From: CAUTUX01 sp963545485
Lineage (GTDB): Bacteria > Bacillota > Clostridia > Christensenellales > CAG-917
Length of the DNA: 64,000 bases
Assembly (NCBI GenBank): GCA_963545485.1
Contig: CAUUJG010000004.1
Location: forward strand, 1-64,000
Direction of reading: 5' to 3'
Position numbers and translations under genes: made by a program
Shown here: in pieces, positions 18,470-26,853 of the stretch
Numbering within the stretch: the first letter of the stretch is position 1
Layout of the letters: each line of letters opens with the position of its first letter
The notes under the pieces: generated by a model
The model's input: only the letters and a program-made list of their open reading frames with translations
Told to the model about the DNA's origin: nothing
The model's database searches: none

Positions 18470-20197
18470 TTATTTAAAATCTAAAAACTTAATCTTTTTT
18501 AATTCGCTATATACTCTATCTATATTTGTTTTTAAATATTCGTTCGGAACTTTTATGTCTGCAATTGCTCTTATTACTTTTTCTACATCGCTAAAGTAAT
18601 ATTCAACAACTTTTGTACTTAGTGATGCAACTTTAATTCTATATCTGTCAGCGTTTTCATTTATCTTTTCTCTAACACTTTTTGTTAGGGCTCGCACATT
18701 TTCCGCATTAACATCTCTTTCATGATGGATATGTTCAGTGCCATTGATATCCGCACATACGTTATACATATTAACTATATTATCAAGCTTCCAGCCTGAG
18801 TACATGTCCTGTTTTAAAATTTTCTTTTTTATTTCATCATTATATAGTAATGCAATGCTTCTTTTGTTTATCATCCTTACATAAGCTTTTCTCAACATTT
18901 TTTCTTGTATTCTATTTGAGAGCATTATATTTATATCATTGTCTATCTCGTCAGAAATAACTGCATTCATGATCATTGCTGCATAAGCATACGATTCTGG
19001 CATATCCCCTGTGTTTATATCGCTTTGTATTCTATTAATTATTTTTTCTTTTGATTCCTTCTCACTATGCATTTTTAATATAAATTTCGATAATGGAATC
19101 GCAAATAATGTTGATATGTCATCATGATCTTTATTATTCTTTATAAGCTGAAGAATCTTGTATATATCACCAGCAAGATCTGCTGTTGCATCATCAAGAA
19201 TTCCTTTTCCCTTCTCCATTCCATCAACAATTAATTTTGAATACTGCATCACATAATTGAAAATATCCAAATAATCAATTGCACTATTTATAATTCCAGA
19301 GGGTATCATTGCCCTATTAAATGATTCGGTAATCTGCATGAGTGTCTTTGTCATATTTCGTCCTCGTGCTGACTCAACCCTTGCATGAAGCTCTATCATA
19401 TTGTTTATAACTACTTTTAAATATTTATTTATTTCATCTACCGTTGCATCTTCTAATATCCCACTTGCTAAACTTTCAATTTTTTTAATATTTCCTTTTG
19501 ATTCAAGAAAAAAACTTAAAAATCTATTTGAAATTGGTTCGTCTGCTATTTTTGATATTGTTTCCACAAAATCACCGATTGTATCCTTTTCTCTCTTAAA
19601 CATTTCAACAACAGCCTTATCTTTGTTTAAAATATTCAAAGAATTCTTTAATTCTTCCAGTATGCTTATAGCTTCTCCCATGGAGCTTTTATTCGTTGTC
19701 TTCGCCAGCAGTTTATTTCCTCTTTCTAAATGCTTCTCCACAAAGTTATTGTTTAGCAGTTCATCTAACATACTTACAAACAGACTCTTTATATTTACAG
19801 AGTTCAATTGTATACCTTTCAATGCATCAAAGATTGATTTATTTATAAAGTTTAAGTCCGTGATTGCGTTATTGGTATCTTCTTTGGAAAATACTTCTGC
19901 GATTTTTTTTATTTGACCTTCCTTTAAATCACTTTTTCTTATGACATTGCCATAAAAATCAGCCCATGCTTTTGCAACGATATATTTACCTGGGTCACTC
20001 ATTTTTCTAATTTCATTATCTTTTTTGTTATTTGTGAAACTTTTATCGTAGAACTTTAATACACTCTCTTGAAATGCATTTAACGCTTTTTCTCTTGGCG
20101 TTATTTTCTTTGTACAGGATACTGAAATTACTAAAGAAAGAAGTAATAAAATAATTGTAGGAACTGTTAATATAGTTCTATTCCGCACCCTTTTCAT
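18470..20197 (-). CDS. Lipoprotein of unknown function linked to an ABC transporter
   Basis: 575 residues. N-terminal signal with lipobox (LVISVSC, Cys near residue 29), then an all-alpha, charged sequence with no motif I recognise. The start ATG overlaps the stop of the FtsX-type permease by 4 bp, and the ATPase is immediately upstream of that, so the three form one operon. It is probably the extracellular partner of the ABC system, for example a substrate-binding or envelope-sensing component; this is inferred only from position. Confidence 0.7.
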   Translation of the reverse strand: MKRVRNRTILTVPTIILLLLSLVISVSCTKKITPREKALNAFQESVLKFYDKSFTNNKKDNEIRKMSDPGKYIVAKAWADFYGNVIRKSDLKEGQIKKIAEVFSKEDTNNAITDLNFINKSIFDALKGIQLNSVNIKSLFVSMLDELLNNNFVEKHLERGNKLLAKTTNKSSMGEAISILEELKNSLNILNKDKAVVEMFKREKDTIGDFVETISKIADEPISNRFLSFFLESKGNIKKIESLASGILEDATVDEINKYLKVVINNMIELHARVESARGRNMTKTLMQITESFNRAMIPSGIINSAIDYLDIFNYVMQYSKLIVDGMEKGKGILDDATADLAGDIYKILQLIKNNKDHDDISTLFAIPLSKFILKMHSEKESKEKIINRIQSDINTGDMPESYAYAAMIMNAVISDEIDNDINIMLSNRIQEKMLRKAYVRMINKRSIALLYNDEIKKKILKQDMYSGWKLDNIVNMYNVCADINGTEHIHHERDVNAENVRALTKSVREKINENADRYRIKVASLSTKVVEYYFSDVEKVIRAIADIKVPNEYLKTNIDRVYSELKKIKFLDFK

Positions 20198-22596
20198 TCC
20201 CTTATATTATAACTTGACCCATATTTCAGTACAATAGGAGCAATTGTATAACATACAAAGAATGTGCTTGATATTAAAAAGGGTATCCACCATATAAATG
20301 TATATGAAAATAACATACCTAAAATCCTCAAAGAATCAATCAAAAACATCATTCCAAAAACACTCCCCACTATAGCCATAATGGATGATATCGCTGCAAC
20401 AATTCCGTTCTCTAGAATTTCTATTTTAAAAAGATCTTTTGAATATCCACCAAGCTGTATAAACACTTTTCGTTCTTTTTTAAACTTTTGTCGTTCCATA
20501 TATGACATTCCAATTGTTAAAAACAAACTAAACACCAACACAGCTCCAGCAACAACACCCATAAAATTTAAAATAGAATTTGTAGAGCTCGTTTCCCACT
20601 TAAATGCCTCAAGTGCTGAAACAGCATAATAATTCTTTTCAGACATAGAACTACGAATATTGCTTACAAACTCATTCATCTTCTTTTTATTTGATTTTTT
20701 TAAAATAACTGTATTGGCTCTTTCATTGAATAGTTCCTTAATGTTTTCATGTTTCATTATTGTATAGTTACCAGCAAACAATGTATGCGAAACAAATCCC
20801 ACAATTTCACACTTTCTATCTTTCCCGTTTATATTTAGAGTAACCTTATCACCAACTTTCAATCCATAAAGTTCTTTTTTTGAACTATCCATAACAACCG
20901 CATTTTTTTTATTCAGCTTTTCCAATATTTCTTCTCTATTTTTGTCTATATATTTAAAATCAACAAAATCTAAAATATCAGCACTGCCGAGAATCATTGA
21001 TGAAAATTTCAATCTTCCACTCTTTATTTCTCCTTTACCCCAGTACGCTTTAGTCCCCTGTTCATAATCAATATTTTTGTTTTTAAAATCTTCAAGACTC
21101 GTGCTTTCTCTAATGTTTGTAACAAAAGCAAAATCTTTAAAATCATTCAAATATGAGCTAAATATTTTTTTACTAACCCCAAACCCACTGAAGAGTAATG
21201 TTGTTATTAAAATAGCGACAAACAAACCAACAGAAAGCGATGCGTGTCGTTTCTGAATCCCAACAGAGCCTGTTGCTAATTTCACAATTGGATTACTAAC
21301 ATATTTGTTTTTTCTCAACAGTCCTATAAATAATGCTGTCAATAATGACAAGGTTATAAACATTAGCAGCATGCTTGGAATAGCCATCGCCTTCCTCAAT
21401 GCAGGAATTGCGATTTCCACTGACACAAAAACAAGCCAAACCACAATAGAAATAATCGCAAAAATCAATATTAATTTATAATCGTCCCTATATTTATTAA
21501 CTTGTTTTCGCTCACCATTTTTTTTCTTTTGTATCCCAAACAAAAAACTCAAAGCAATACTTAAAAATACTCCTGCAATTGGAATGAGTATCGCTTGAAG
21601 TGGTTTAACTTTAAATGTCGAAATACTTTTCAATGTTCCAAACGCTGTTATTGCAGTTATTGCTATTCCTAAAACTATTCCAACTAACGATGCAATCAAT
21701 GACATTATGAAAGATTCATAAAAGAATATTATTGTAGTTTCTTTCTTCGTTGCTCCTATCTGTCGAAGTTTTTTGTTATATATTTTTCTTCCTCTGTTCA
21801 GCAAAATAAATAACAAAAAATAGCTTATTATTGCCAGTCCTATTACAATAGGTCCAGCCACTACCATTGGAGCTACTATGGTATCTGCCTGCTCTTTTAT
21901 GTATTGATTGTCTCCTGTTTTTTTTACTTGAAAATCTTTATATTTTTCTTTTAATTCACCTAAAGCACTGTCGGGGGATACCCCTTTCGCCAATTTTGCA
22001 TATAATTCATTATAAATCAGTCCCGTTTCACCAATTAAATGTGCAATTCCATCTTCTATAACCCCAAGAACAACATTCGGATTATCTTTGATAAAATATC
22101 CTTTATTTTTTGCTATTCCAATAATATAGTAGTCTCTTGTTATTGAACCTAACTTTAATGTAATTGTGTCACCTATTTTAAGTTTAAAAATTTGTGCTGT
22201 CCTTTGTGAAATAATAACTTCATTAGGATTTTTAATATCTTTTGTTCCTTTGTACATTTCTATTGTTTTATTGTTCCTTATATCTTCCCGTTTCATCCCT
22301 CTGGCGTTTATATATTTTTCTCTGTATTGTGGATATAAGGATAATGTTGGTATGAATTTATACTTTGATGAACTTTGCTCATACTCTGTTATTCTTGATG
22401 AACCACTGTTGGGTAAGATTGTTATATCACTACCATTTGCAGTAGAAACTTCATATTCATTTATATAGTCATTGATAATTGGTCTGAATGATGCCATGGC
22501 AAATACCATCGCAACAATAATACTAATCGAAAATATTACTAGTACTGTATTTGAAATCTTTGATTTTAAATTTTTTACAGCTAGTTTAAGCAACAT
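20194..22596 (-). CDS. ABC transporter permease, FtsX/MacB type
   Basis: 800 residues. An N-terminal helix (about 12-35) is followed by a large extracellular domain, then three-helix FtsX cores at about residues 255-360, further helices near 375-430, a second extracellular domain and a final FtsX core (about 680-790). This two-half layout is typical of Firmicutes permeases for lipoprotein release or peptide-antibiotic export or sensing. It overlaps the ATPase gene by 11 bp and the lipoprotein gene by 4 bp. Confidence 0.88.
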   Translation of the reverse strand: MLLKLAVKNLKSKISNTVLVIFSISIIVAMVFAMASFRPIINDYINEYEVSTANGSDITILPNSGSSRITEYEQSSSKYKFIPTLSLYPQYREKYINARGMKREDIRNNKTIEMYKGTKDIKNPNEVIISQRTAQIFKLKIGDTITLKLGSITRDYYIIGIAKNKGYFIKDNPNVVLGVIEDGIAHLIGETGLIYNELYAKLAKGVSPDSALGELKEKYKDFQVKKTGDNQYIKEQADTIVAPMVVAGPIVIGLAIISYFLLFILLNRGRKIYNKKLRQIGATKKETTIIFFYESFIMSLIASLVGIVLGIAITAITAFGTLKSISTFKVKPLQAILIPIAGVFLSIALSFLFGIQKKKNGERKQVNKYRDDYKLILIFAIISIVVWLVFVSVEIAIPALRKAMAIPSMLLMFITLSLLTALFIGLLRKNKYVSNPIVKLATGSVGIQKRHASLSVGLFVAILITTLLFSGFGVSKKIFSSYLNDFKDFAFVTNIRESTSLEDFKNKNIDYEQGTKAYWGKGEIKSGRLKFSSMILGSADILDFVDFKYIDKNREEILEKLNKKNAVVMDSSKKELYGLKVGDKVTLNINGKDRKCEIVGFVSHTLFAGNYTIMKHENIKELFNERANTVILKKSNKKKMNEFVSNIRSSMSEKNYYAVSALEAFKWETSSTNSILNFMGVVAGAVLVFSLFLTIGMSYMERQKFKKERKVFIQLGGYSKDLFKIEILENGIVAAISSIMAIVGSVFGMMFLIDSLRILGMLFSYTFIWWIPFLISSTFFVCYTIAPIVLKYGSSYNIRE

Positions 22597-23260
22597 CCGT
22601 TATTTTCCCATTCTCCACTTTAATTATCCTTTCAGCATACTTTGCTTGTTCTTCAGAGTGGGTAACCATTACTACTGCAACTCCATATTTAACATTCATT
22701 TCTTTCAACAATCTCATAACAGCATCACCCCTCTTTTTATCTAAGCTTGCCGTCGGTTCATCCAAAAATATTATTTGTGGATTGATAGCCATTGCCCTCA
22801 CTATTGCAACTCTCTGCTGTTCCCCTCCACTTAATTCATTTGGATGCTTGTTGGCTTTTTCTTCTATTTCAAAAAACTTCATCAATTCATTTATTCTATC
22901 TTTAGATCCCTGAATTCTTTTTGACAATACTAATGGCAATTCAATATTCTCAATCACAGTCATAGTATCTATTAAATTATCTTTTTGATAAACAAACGAA
23001 AAATACTCTCTTCTCATTTGTGATAGTTTTTTATCACTCATCATATTTATGTCTTCACCGTTGATCGTAACTACCCCTTTGGTTGGCTGCTCTATTCCAG
23101 ATAGAATGTGCAACAATGTGCTCTTACCACAACCGCTCTCGCCAACAACAGATATGAATTCACCAGTATGCAAAGTGATGTTTATATTCTCTAATATCAC
23201 ATTCCCTTTTTCGTACTCTTTTGTAATGTTTTCTGCCTTTAGTATTTCGTTGCCTTTCAA
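22586..23260 (-). CDS. ABC transporter ATP-binding protein (LolD/MacB type)
   Basis: 224 residues with Walker A GESGCGKSTLL, Q-loop in the VYQKDNLI region, signature LSGGEQQRVAI, Walker B IIFLDEPTASLD and the switch His in VMVTHSEE. It is the first gene of the ATPase-permease-lipoprotein operon; AGGAG lies before the ATG. It powers the adjoining FtsX-type permease. Confidence 0.93.
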   Translation of the reverse strand: MKGNEILKAENITKEYEKGNVILENINITLHTGEFISVVGESGCGKSTLLHILSGIEQPTKGVVTINGEDINMMSDKKLSQMRREYFSFVYQKDNLIDTMTVIENIELPLVLSKRIQGSKDRINELMKFFEIEEKANKHPNELSGGEQQRVAIVRAMAINPQIIFLDEPTASLDKKRGDAVMRLLKEMNVKYGVAVVMVTHSEEQAKYAERIIKVENGKITDVA

Positions 23261-23367
23261 TTTGTCTCCTTTGCTTTTAATTAACTTTATTAATTAACTA
23301 AAATCATTTTAATATCCATCTATTCTCTATACTAACTAGTGCATTCTTTTTTTTCACTTTATATGAT

Positions 23368-24483
23368 TTATACCTTCCACTCTACATCATATAGGACATT
23401 CCCTTTTTTATCTTTCAAATTCCACATCTCGTGCCATCCCGCAGGTTTTGTACTTACTTCGCTTTTTATCTTCGTCAACTTATCACAATGTGCAAATGCC
23501 CTTTCTCCTATTTCTGTTACTGTGGATGGAATTGTTAATGACTCTATAGATAATTTTCTAAATGCTTGCTCACCTATTTTCTTTAGTCCTTCATTTAAAG
23601 TTAAGGTTTTCAATTTCCCACAACTTTCAAATGCGGATGCTCCAACTTCTTCTACAGTTTTTGGAATTGTTAATGTTTCTATTTTGCTACCATAAAATGC
23701 ATAATCGTCTATTTTTGCTAAACCTTCGTTTAGAGTCACTTCTTGTAATTTTTCACAGTCTGCAAACGCCTCATACCCTATCTCTTTAATACTGTTAGGA
23801 ATATTCATTGATTCAATTGCCGTTTCCCTAAATGCTTGTCCACTAATATTTTTTAATCCCTCATTTAATGTAACTGTTTTAAGTTTTTTACAACTATCAC
23901 ACATTCCAAGCCCAATTTCTTCAACACTTTTCGGCATATTTAAACTTGTGATCGAGGTGCGATAAAAAGCATGCTCCCCTATTTTTTTCAACCCTGCATT
24001 TAGTGTTATAGATTGTAAGTTTGAACATTCAGCGAATGCATCATCTCCTATTTCTTGGATTGTCTCTGGCATTTCAACGCTTCCAACTGAAGCGTTGGCT
24101 TCAAAGGCATTGTTTGAAACCTTAATTACCTTCTCGCCTTTATATGTTTTCGGTATTTTTACATCATTAAAAAAACCACTGCTGAATCCATCTGGTAACT
24201 CCCCTCCTGGGAATTCATCTTCTGGATTTGGAAACTCTGGTTGCTGTGCTACTCCTTTATATTTTTTAACTGCATATCCTCCATCTATTTTTTCCATATC
24301 AAATAGTTTTTCTATTTCTTTATCTAATGTTGGTTTCTGCTGTTCAGGCTTTTTCTGCTCAGTTTCTTTTCCTTTTCCATTTTGTTTTGATTTTTCGGAA
24401 CTCCTATTCCCACACCCAAATAAACTCATCGCCAATATCAAAATTAATGTTAAAAATATCGCACTCTTTAAAATATTATTCAT
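23368..24483 (-). CDS. BspA-like leucine-rich-repeat lipoprotein
   Basis: 371 residues. Signal peptide with lipobox (AMSLFGC), then a Lys/Glu/Gln/Pro-rich linker (about 25-55), then about seven LRR_5 (BspA/Treponema-type) repeats of roughly 23 residues from about residue 110. Typical units read LKTVTLNEGLKNISGQAF alternating with SMNIPNSIKEIGYEAF. Such surface proteins are adhesins or unknown-ligand binders and are frequent in host-associated Firmicutes. A 107-bp gap separates it from the ABC operon downstream. Confidence 0.85.
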   Translation of the reverse strand: MNNILKSAIFLTLILILAMSLFGCGNRSSEKSKQNGKGKETEQKKPEQQKPTLDKEIEKLFDMEKIDGGYAVKKYKGVAQQPEFPNPEDEFPGGELPDGFSSGFFNDVKIPKTYKGEKVIKVSNNAFEANASVGSVEMPETIQEIGDDAFAECSNLQSITLNAGLKKIGEHAFYRTSITSLNMPKSVEEIGLGMCDSCKKLKTVTLNEGLKNISGQAFRETAIESMNIPNSIKEIGYEAFADCEKLQEVTLNEGLAKIDDYAFYGSKIETLTIPKTVEEVGASAFESCGKLKTLTLNEGLKKIGEQAFRKLSIESLTIPSTVTEIGERAFAHCDKLTKIKSEVSTKPAGWHEMWNLKDKKGNVLYDVEWKV

Positions 24484-24980
24484 TTATATTTCTCCAAATT
24501 TTGTTAGTTGCTTTATATTACCATTATTTTGGCATTTCTGTCGCCTGTTTTTATTTTTTACTTCAGACAACTAACAAGCATGAGAATTTTTATATATAAC
24601 TTAAAAAATTAATTTGTTGGATTAGACTGCCCTAATATCGGCAATTATTCGTCATAATCTGTTTTTATTTACTAGAGTTCATTTGTTTGTTTTATTTACA
24701 TTTCTTACTACGCTATTTTTTTATTCAAAAATTTTGATCCCGAGTACTATGGCTGGATCGTGCAGAATATTTCATTCAAGTCTACTGCATTAATTAAAAA
24801 TATTTTCCATATATTAACTTCATTCTCAGAATAATATACGCTTTGTAATGATTTCATTTTCCCTCTTTTTAGGGGCTCGGTGTTCTGCTTTTAGTCGTTG
24901 TCATTATTCAAATCTCTTCCATGAAGTTTTTCTATGTCAAATCTAGTATTCTTGCTGGTTCGAGACAGCTGTTTCGTTAT
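24484..24980. other. Gene-free boundary between the BspA-like gene and the secretion island
   Basis: About 500 bp of AT-rich sequence. I find no credible ORF, tRNA or clear terminator and no repeat matching the other island edge near 38.6-38.8 kb. If the island was once mobile, one attachment end should lie here, but it is not visible by eye. Confidence 0.4.
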
Positions 24981-25463
24981 TTAAAGTTCAAGCATAGGGC
25001 TAACATCTACATTTTCACTATTTGACATTGATTCAACCGTTAAATGCATTTTACTAAGAGCTCCCTTGACATCTCTAAATCTGATTGCTTTATCTAATTT
25101 AATTTTGGCAACCTTCCAATTTCTATTTTCGTATAGATAAATATATTCTATCCATGGATATAATCGTTTATTATCTAATTCTATTAACTTTGCCTTTGTG
25201 TCTTCACAATCAGCATCACGACCATAAGCAACACAAACTCCTGGTTCCTGATTGTGTATACTATGTTCTTCCCCTTTAGGATTTATCTTTTCTCCCAGAC
25301 ATGACAAATCTCCCAAAGAAATTAATTCATCGACCTTGCTTGGTGAATTATAACATTCAAACAGTATTCGCCCATTGTTACTAATATAGCCATCATGATG
25401 ACAATAAATTCCTAAAATATTTCCATCTTCCGTTTTTTTACATATATAACTTCTTGTGCTCAT
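24981..25463 (-). CDS. Island-associated conserved protein
   Basis: 160 residues, intact and with good Shine-Dalgarno (GAGAGG). The N-terminus STRSYICKKTEDGNILGIYC followed by HHDGY, then a GEEHSIHNQEPGVCVAYGRD block, matches a family of small proteins I know from Firmicutes conjugative elements and phages, with no established function. It is the last gene of the island, 22 bp after the DUF3846-like gene. Confidence 0.6.
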   Translation of the reverse strand: MSTRSYICKKTEDGNILGIYCHHDGYISNNGRILFECYNSPSKVDELISLGDLSCLGEKINPKGEEHSIHNQEPGVCVAYGRDADCEDTKAKLIELDNKRLYPWIEYIYLYENRNWKVAKIKLDKAIRFRDVKGALSKMHLTVESMSNSENVDVSPMLEL

Positions 25464-25485
25464 TATTATCCTCTCAATTCTTTTA

Positions 25486-25872
25486 TTATTCTCTTATCCA
25501 TTCACTGTATTGTTCTCGACTATTACAAGTATTCATTGTTAAATAATCCCCTAGTTTTTCTATTTGATCTCTTCTCAAACTTGCCGGATTATTTCTATCG
25601 TCTAAAGTAAAAAATATTGCTGTCCCAAAAACACTGTTTCCTTTTTCTGGAATATAAAAATTTGGATCTTTCCCTCTTATTTTTGCTCTTTTATTTTCAT
25701 ATCCATATACCCCTTTTATTGTTGGTATTTCAAACAACTTGATATATCCATCTACCAACGACTGCATTAAGAAGAGGTCGGGAACTACCACTTCTATTTC
25801 CATTTGTTCCAATGGGTTTTTTATTACCACTGTTATTGGATCTTTCTTCACTTTACTCCAAAGAAATCTCAT
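25486..25872 (-). CDS. DUF3846-like protein
   Basis: 128 residues. The pattern PLEQMEIEVVVPDLFLMQSL followed by VDGYIKLFEIP, then a late GTAIFF segment, fits DUF3846, common on conjugative elements and phages and of unknown role. Its start lies within the last codons of the 44-residue gene upstream (overlap of 20 bp in another frame). Confidence 0.55.
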   Translation of the reverse strand: MRFLWSKVKKDPITVVIKNPLEQMEIEVVVPDLFLMQSLVDGYIKLFEIPTIKGVYGYENKRAKIRGKDPNFYIPEKGNSVFGTAIFFTLDDRNNPASLRRDQIEKLGDYLTMNTCNSREQYSEWIRE

Positions 25873-25987
25873 CCTTTGTTTTTTCTTCCTCCATTTTTAA
25901 AAGTTCTTCTACAAGTAGTTTCCTAATATATTCCTCAATTTTCTTCTTCATTAATTCTCTTTCTTTTTCATCTTCTTTCCTCTTCAT
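25853..25987 (-). CDS. Small coupled ORF, 44 residues
   Basis: MKRKEDEKERELMKKKIEEY and onward, ending KTKDEISLE: a highly charged, probably single-helix or coiled-coil peptide. Its ATG overlaps the ArdC-like stop as ATGA (25984-25987) and GGAGAGC lies just upstream, so it is placed for translational coupling. It fills what would otherwise be a gap in a tight operon. Function unknown. Confidence 0.55.
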   Translation of the reverse strand: MKRKEDEKERELMKKKIEEYIRKLLVEELLKMEEEKTKDEISLE

Positions 25988-26853
25988 TTCATGCTCTCCT
26001 TTTCAATTTGTTCTTTCATCTCCACGTCCACTTTTTCTTTTATATTTTTCATATCATTCTTTAATATGTATCTATCAATGCCGTAAATCATAGTGTTTGC
26101 CAGCCTCATGGCATTATTAATGTTTGTTTTAAATTTCATAATTTCACTATCTGAAAGTTCCACGAACTGTCTCATTAATTTTTGATTCATTTCATAATCA
26201 ATTCCCATATAGCTAAGTATCATTTCTACAGCAGAATCTATCTCTAATTTTTTTATATTAGTAATCGACACATGGTCGATTCCCTGGTCTTCACATATTT
26301 CTAATGAATTAGCTATTGTTATCTGCGTAACAAGAACTTCCATATATTTCTTTTTTGGCAATGTTTCATTTATTTTTATTTCTTTCTTCTCAATGTCAAT
26401 AACTGCATCATAAACCGCCGATGGTTCCATCTTTGCTATCTTATATTTTGTCGACTGTGCTTTCACCGCATCCGTAAGTTCATCAAGTGCATGTATATAT
26501 GCATCCTGTGCTGTAAATATTTCTTTGTTTAACCCCGATGTCTGCGAGATATCAAAGACATAACCTGTTCTATATCTAGGTTTCCCATCAGGCCCTCTTT
26601 GTTTAAGAATTATTTTTATTCCCTTCTCACCCTTGTTTACCCTTCGATCCAAATTATTCCACTCTTCTAAACATCTCACTCTACCAACATTCTGCTTTTG
26701 TAAGTTTATAAGTATTTGATTCTCTATGCTGTACTCTTTTACGGGCGGCATTCTTTTCAGCATATTCGAATATTTTCCACCTTTAATAATTCGTATCAAC
26801 TCTCTATTTGCTTCTGCAAAAAGTTCATCTGCACTCGTTTCCCTAACGTTCAT
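25984..26853 (-). CDS. ArdC-like ssDNA-binding domain protein (antirestriction-type)
   Basis: 289 residues. Residues 1-110 match the ArdC/LtrC N-terminal ssDNA-binding domain: YSIENQILINLQKQNVGRVR, then EEWNNLDRRVNKGEKGIKI. In ArdC proteins this is followed by a zinc metallopeptidase with HExxH; here the equivalent stretch reads EVLVTQITIANSLEI, without His or Glu, so peptidase activity is probably lost. Such proteins protect incoming ssDNA in conjugation. The start overlaps the VirB4 stop (ATGA). Confidence 0.7.
   Translation of the reverse strand: MNVRETSADELFAEANRELIRIIKGGKYSNMLKRMPPVKEYSIENQILINLQKQNVGRVRCLEEWNNLDRRVNKGEKGIKIILKQRGPDGKPRYRTGYVFDISQTSGLNKEIFTAQDAYIHALDELTDAVKAQSTKYKIAKMEPSAVYDAVIDIEKKEIKINETLPKKKYMEVLVTQITIANSLEICEDQGIDHVSITNIKKLEIDSAVEMILSYMGIDYEMNQKLMRQFVELSDSEIMKFKTNINNAMRLANTMIYGIDRYILKNDMKNIKEKVDVEMKEQIEKESMK

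Noticed and set aside
23368..24110. CRISPR-like periodicity
   Set aside because: The repeats are protein-coding LRR units with diverged DNA, not spaced identical repeats.
24484..24980. Attachment site for the island
   Set aside because: No direct repeat with the 38.6-38.8 kb side was visible by eye.
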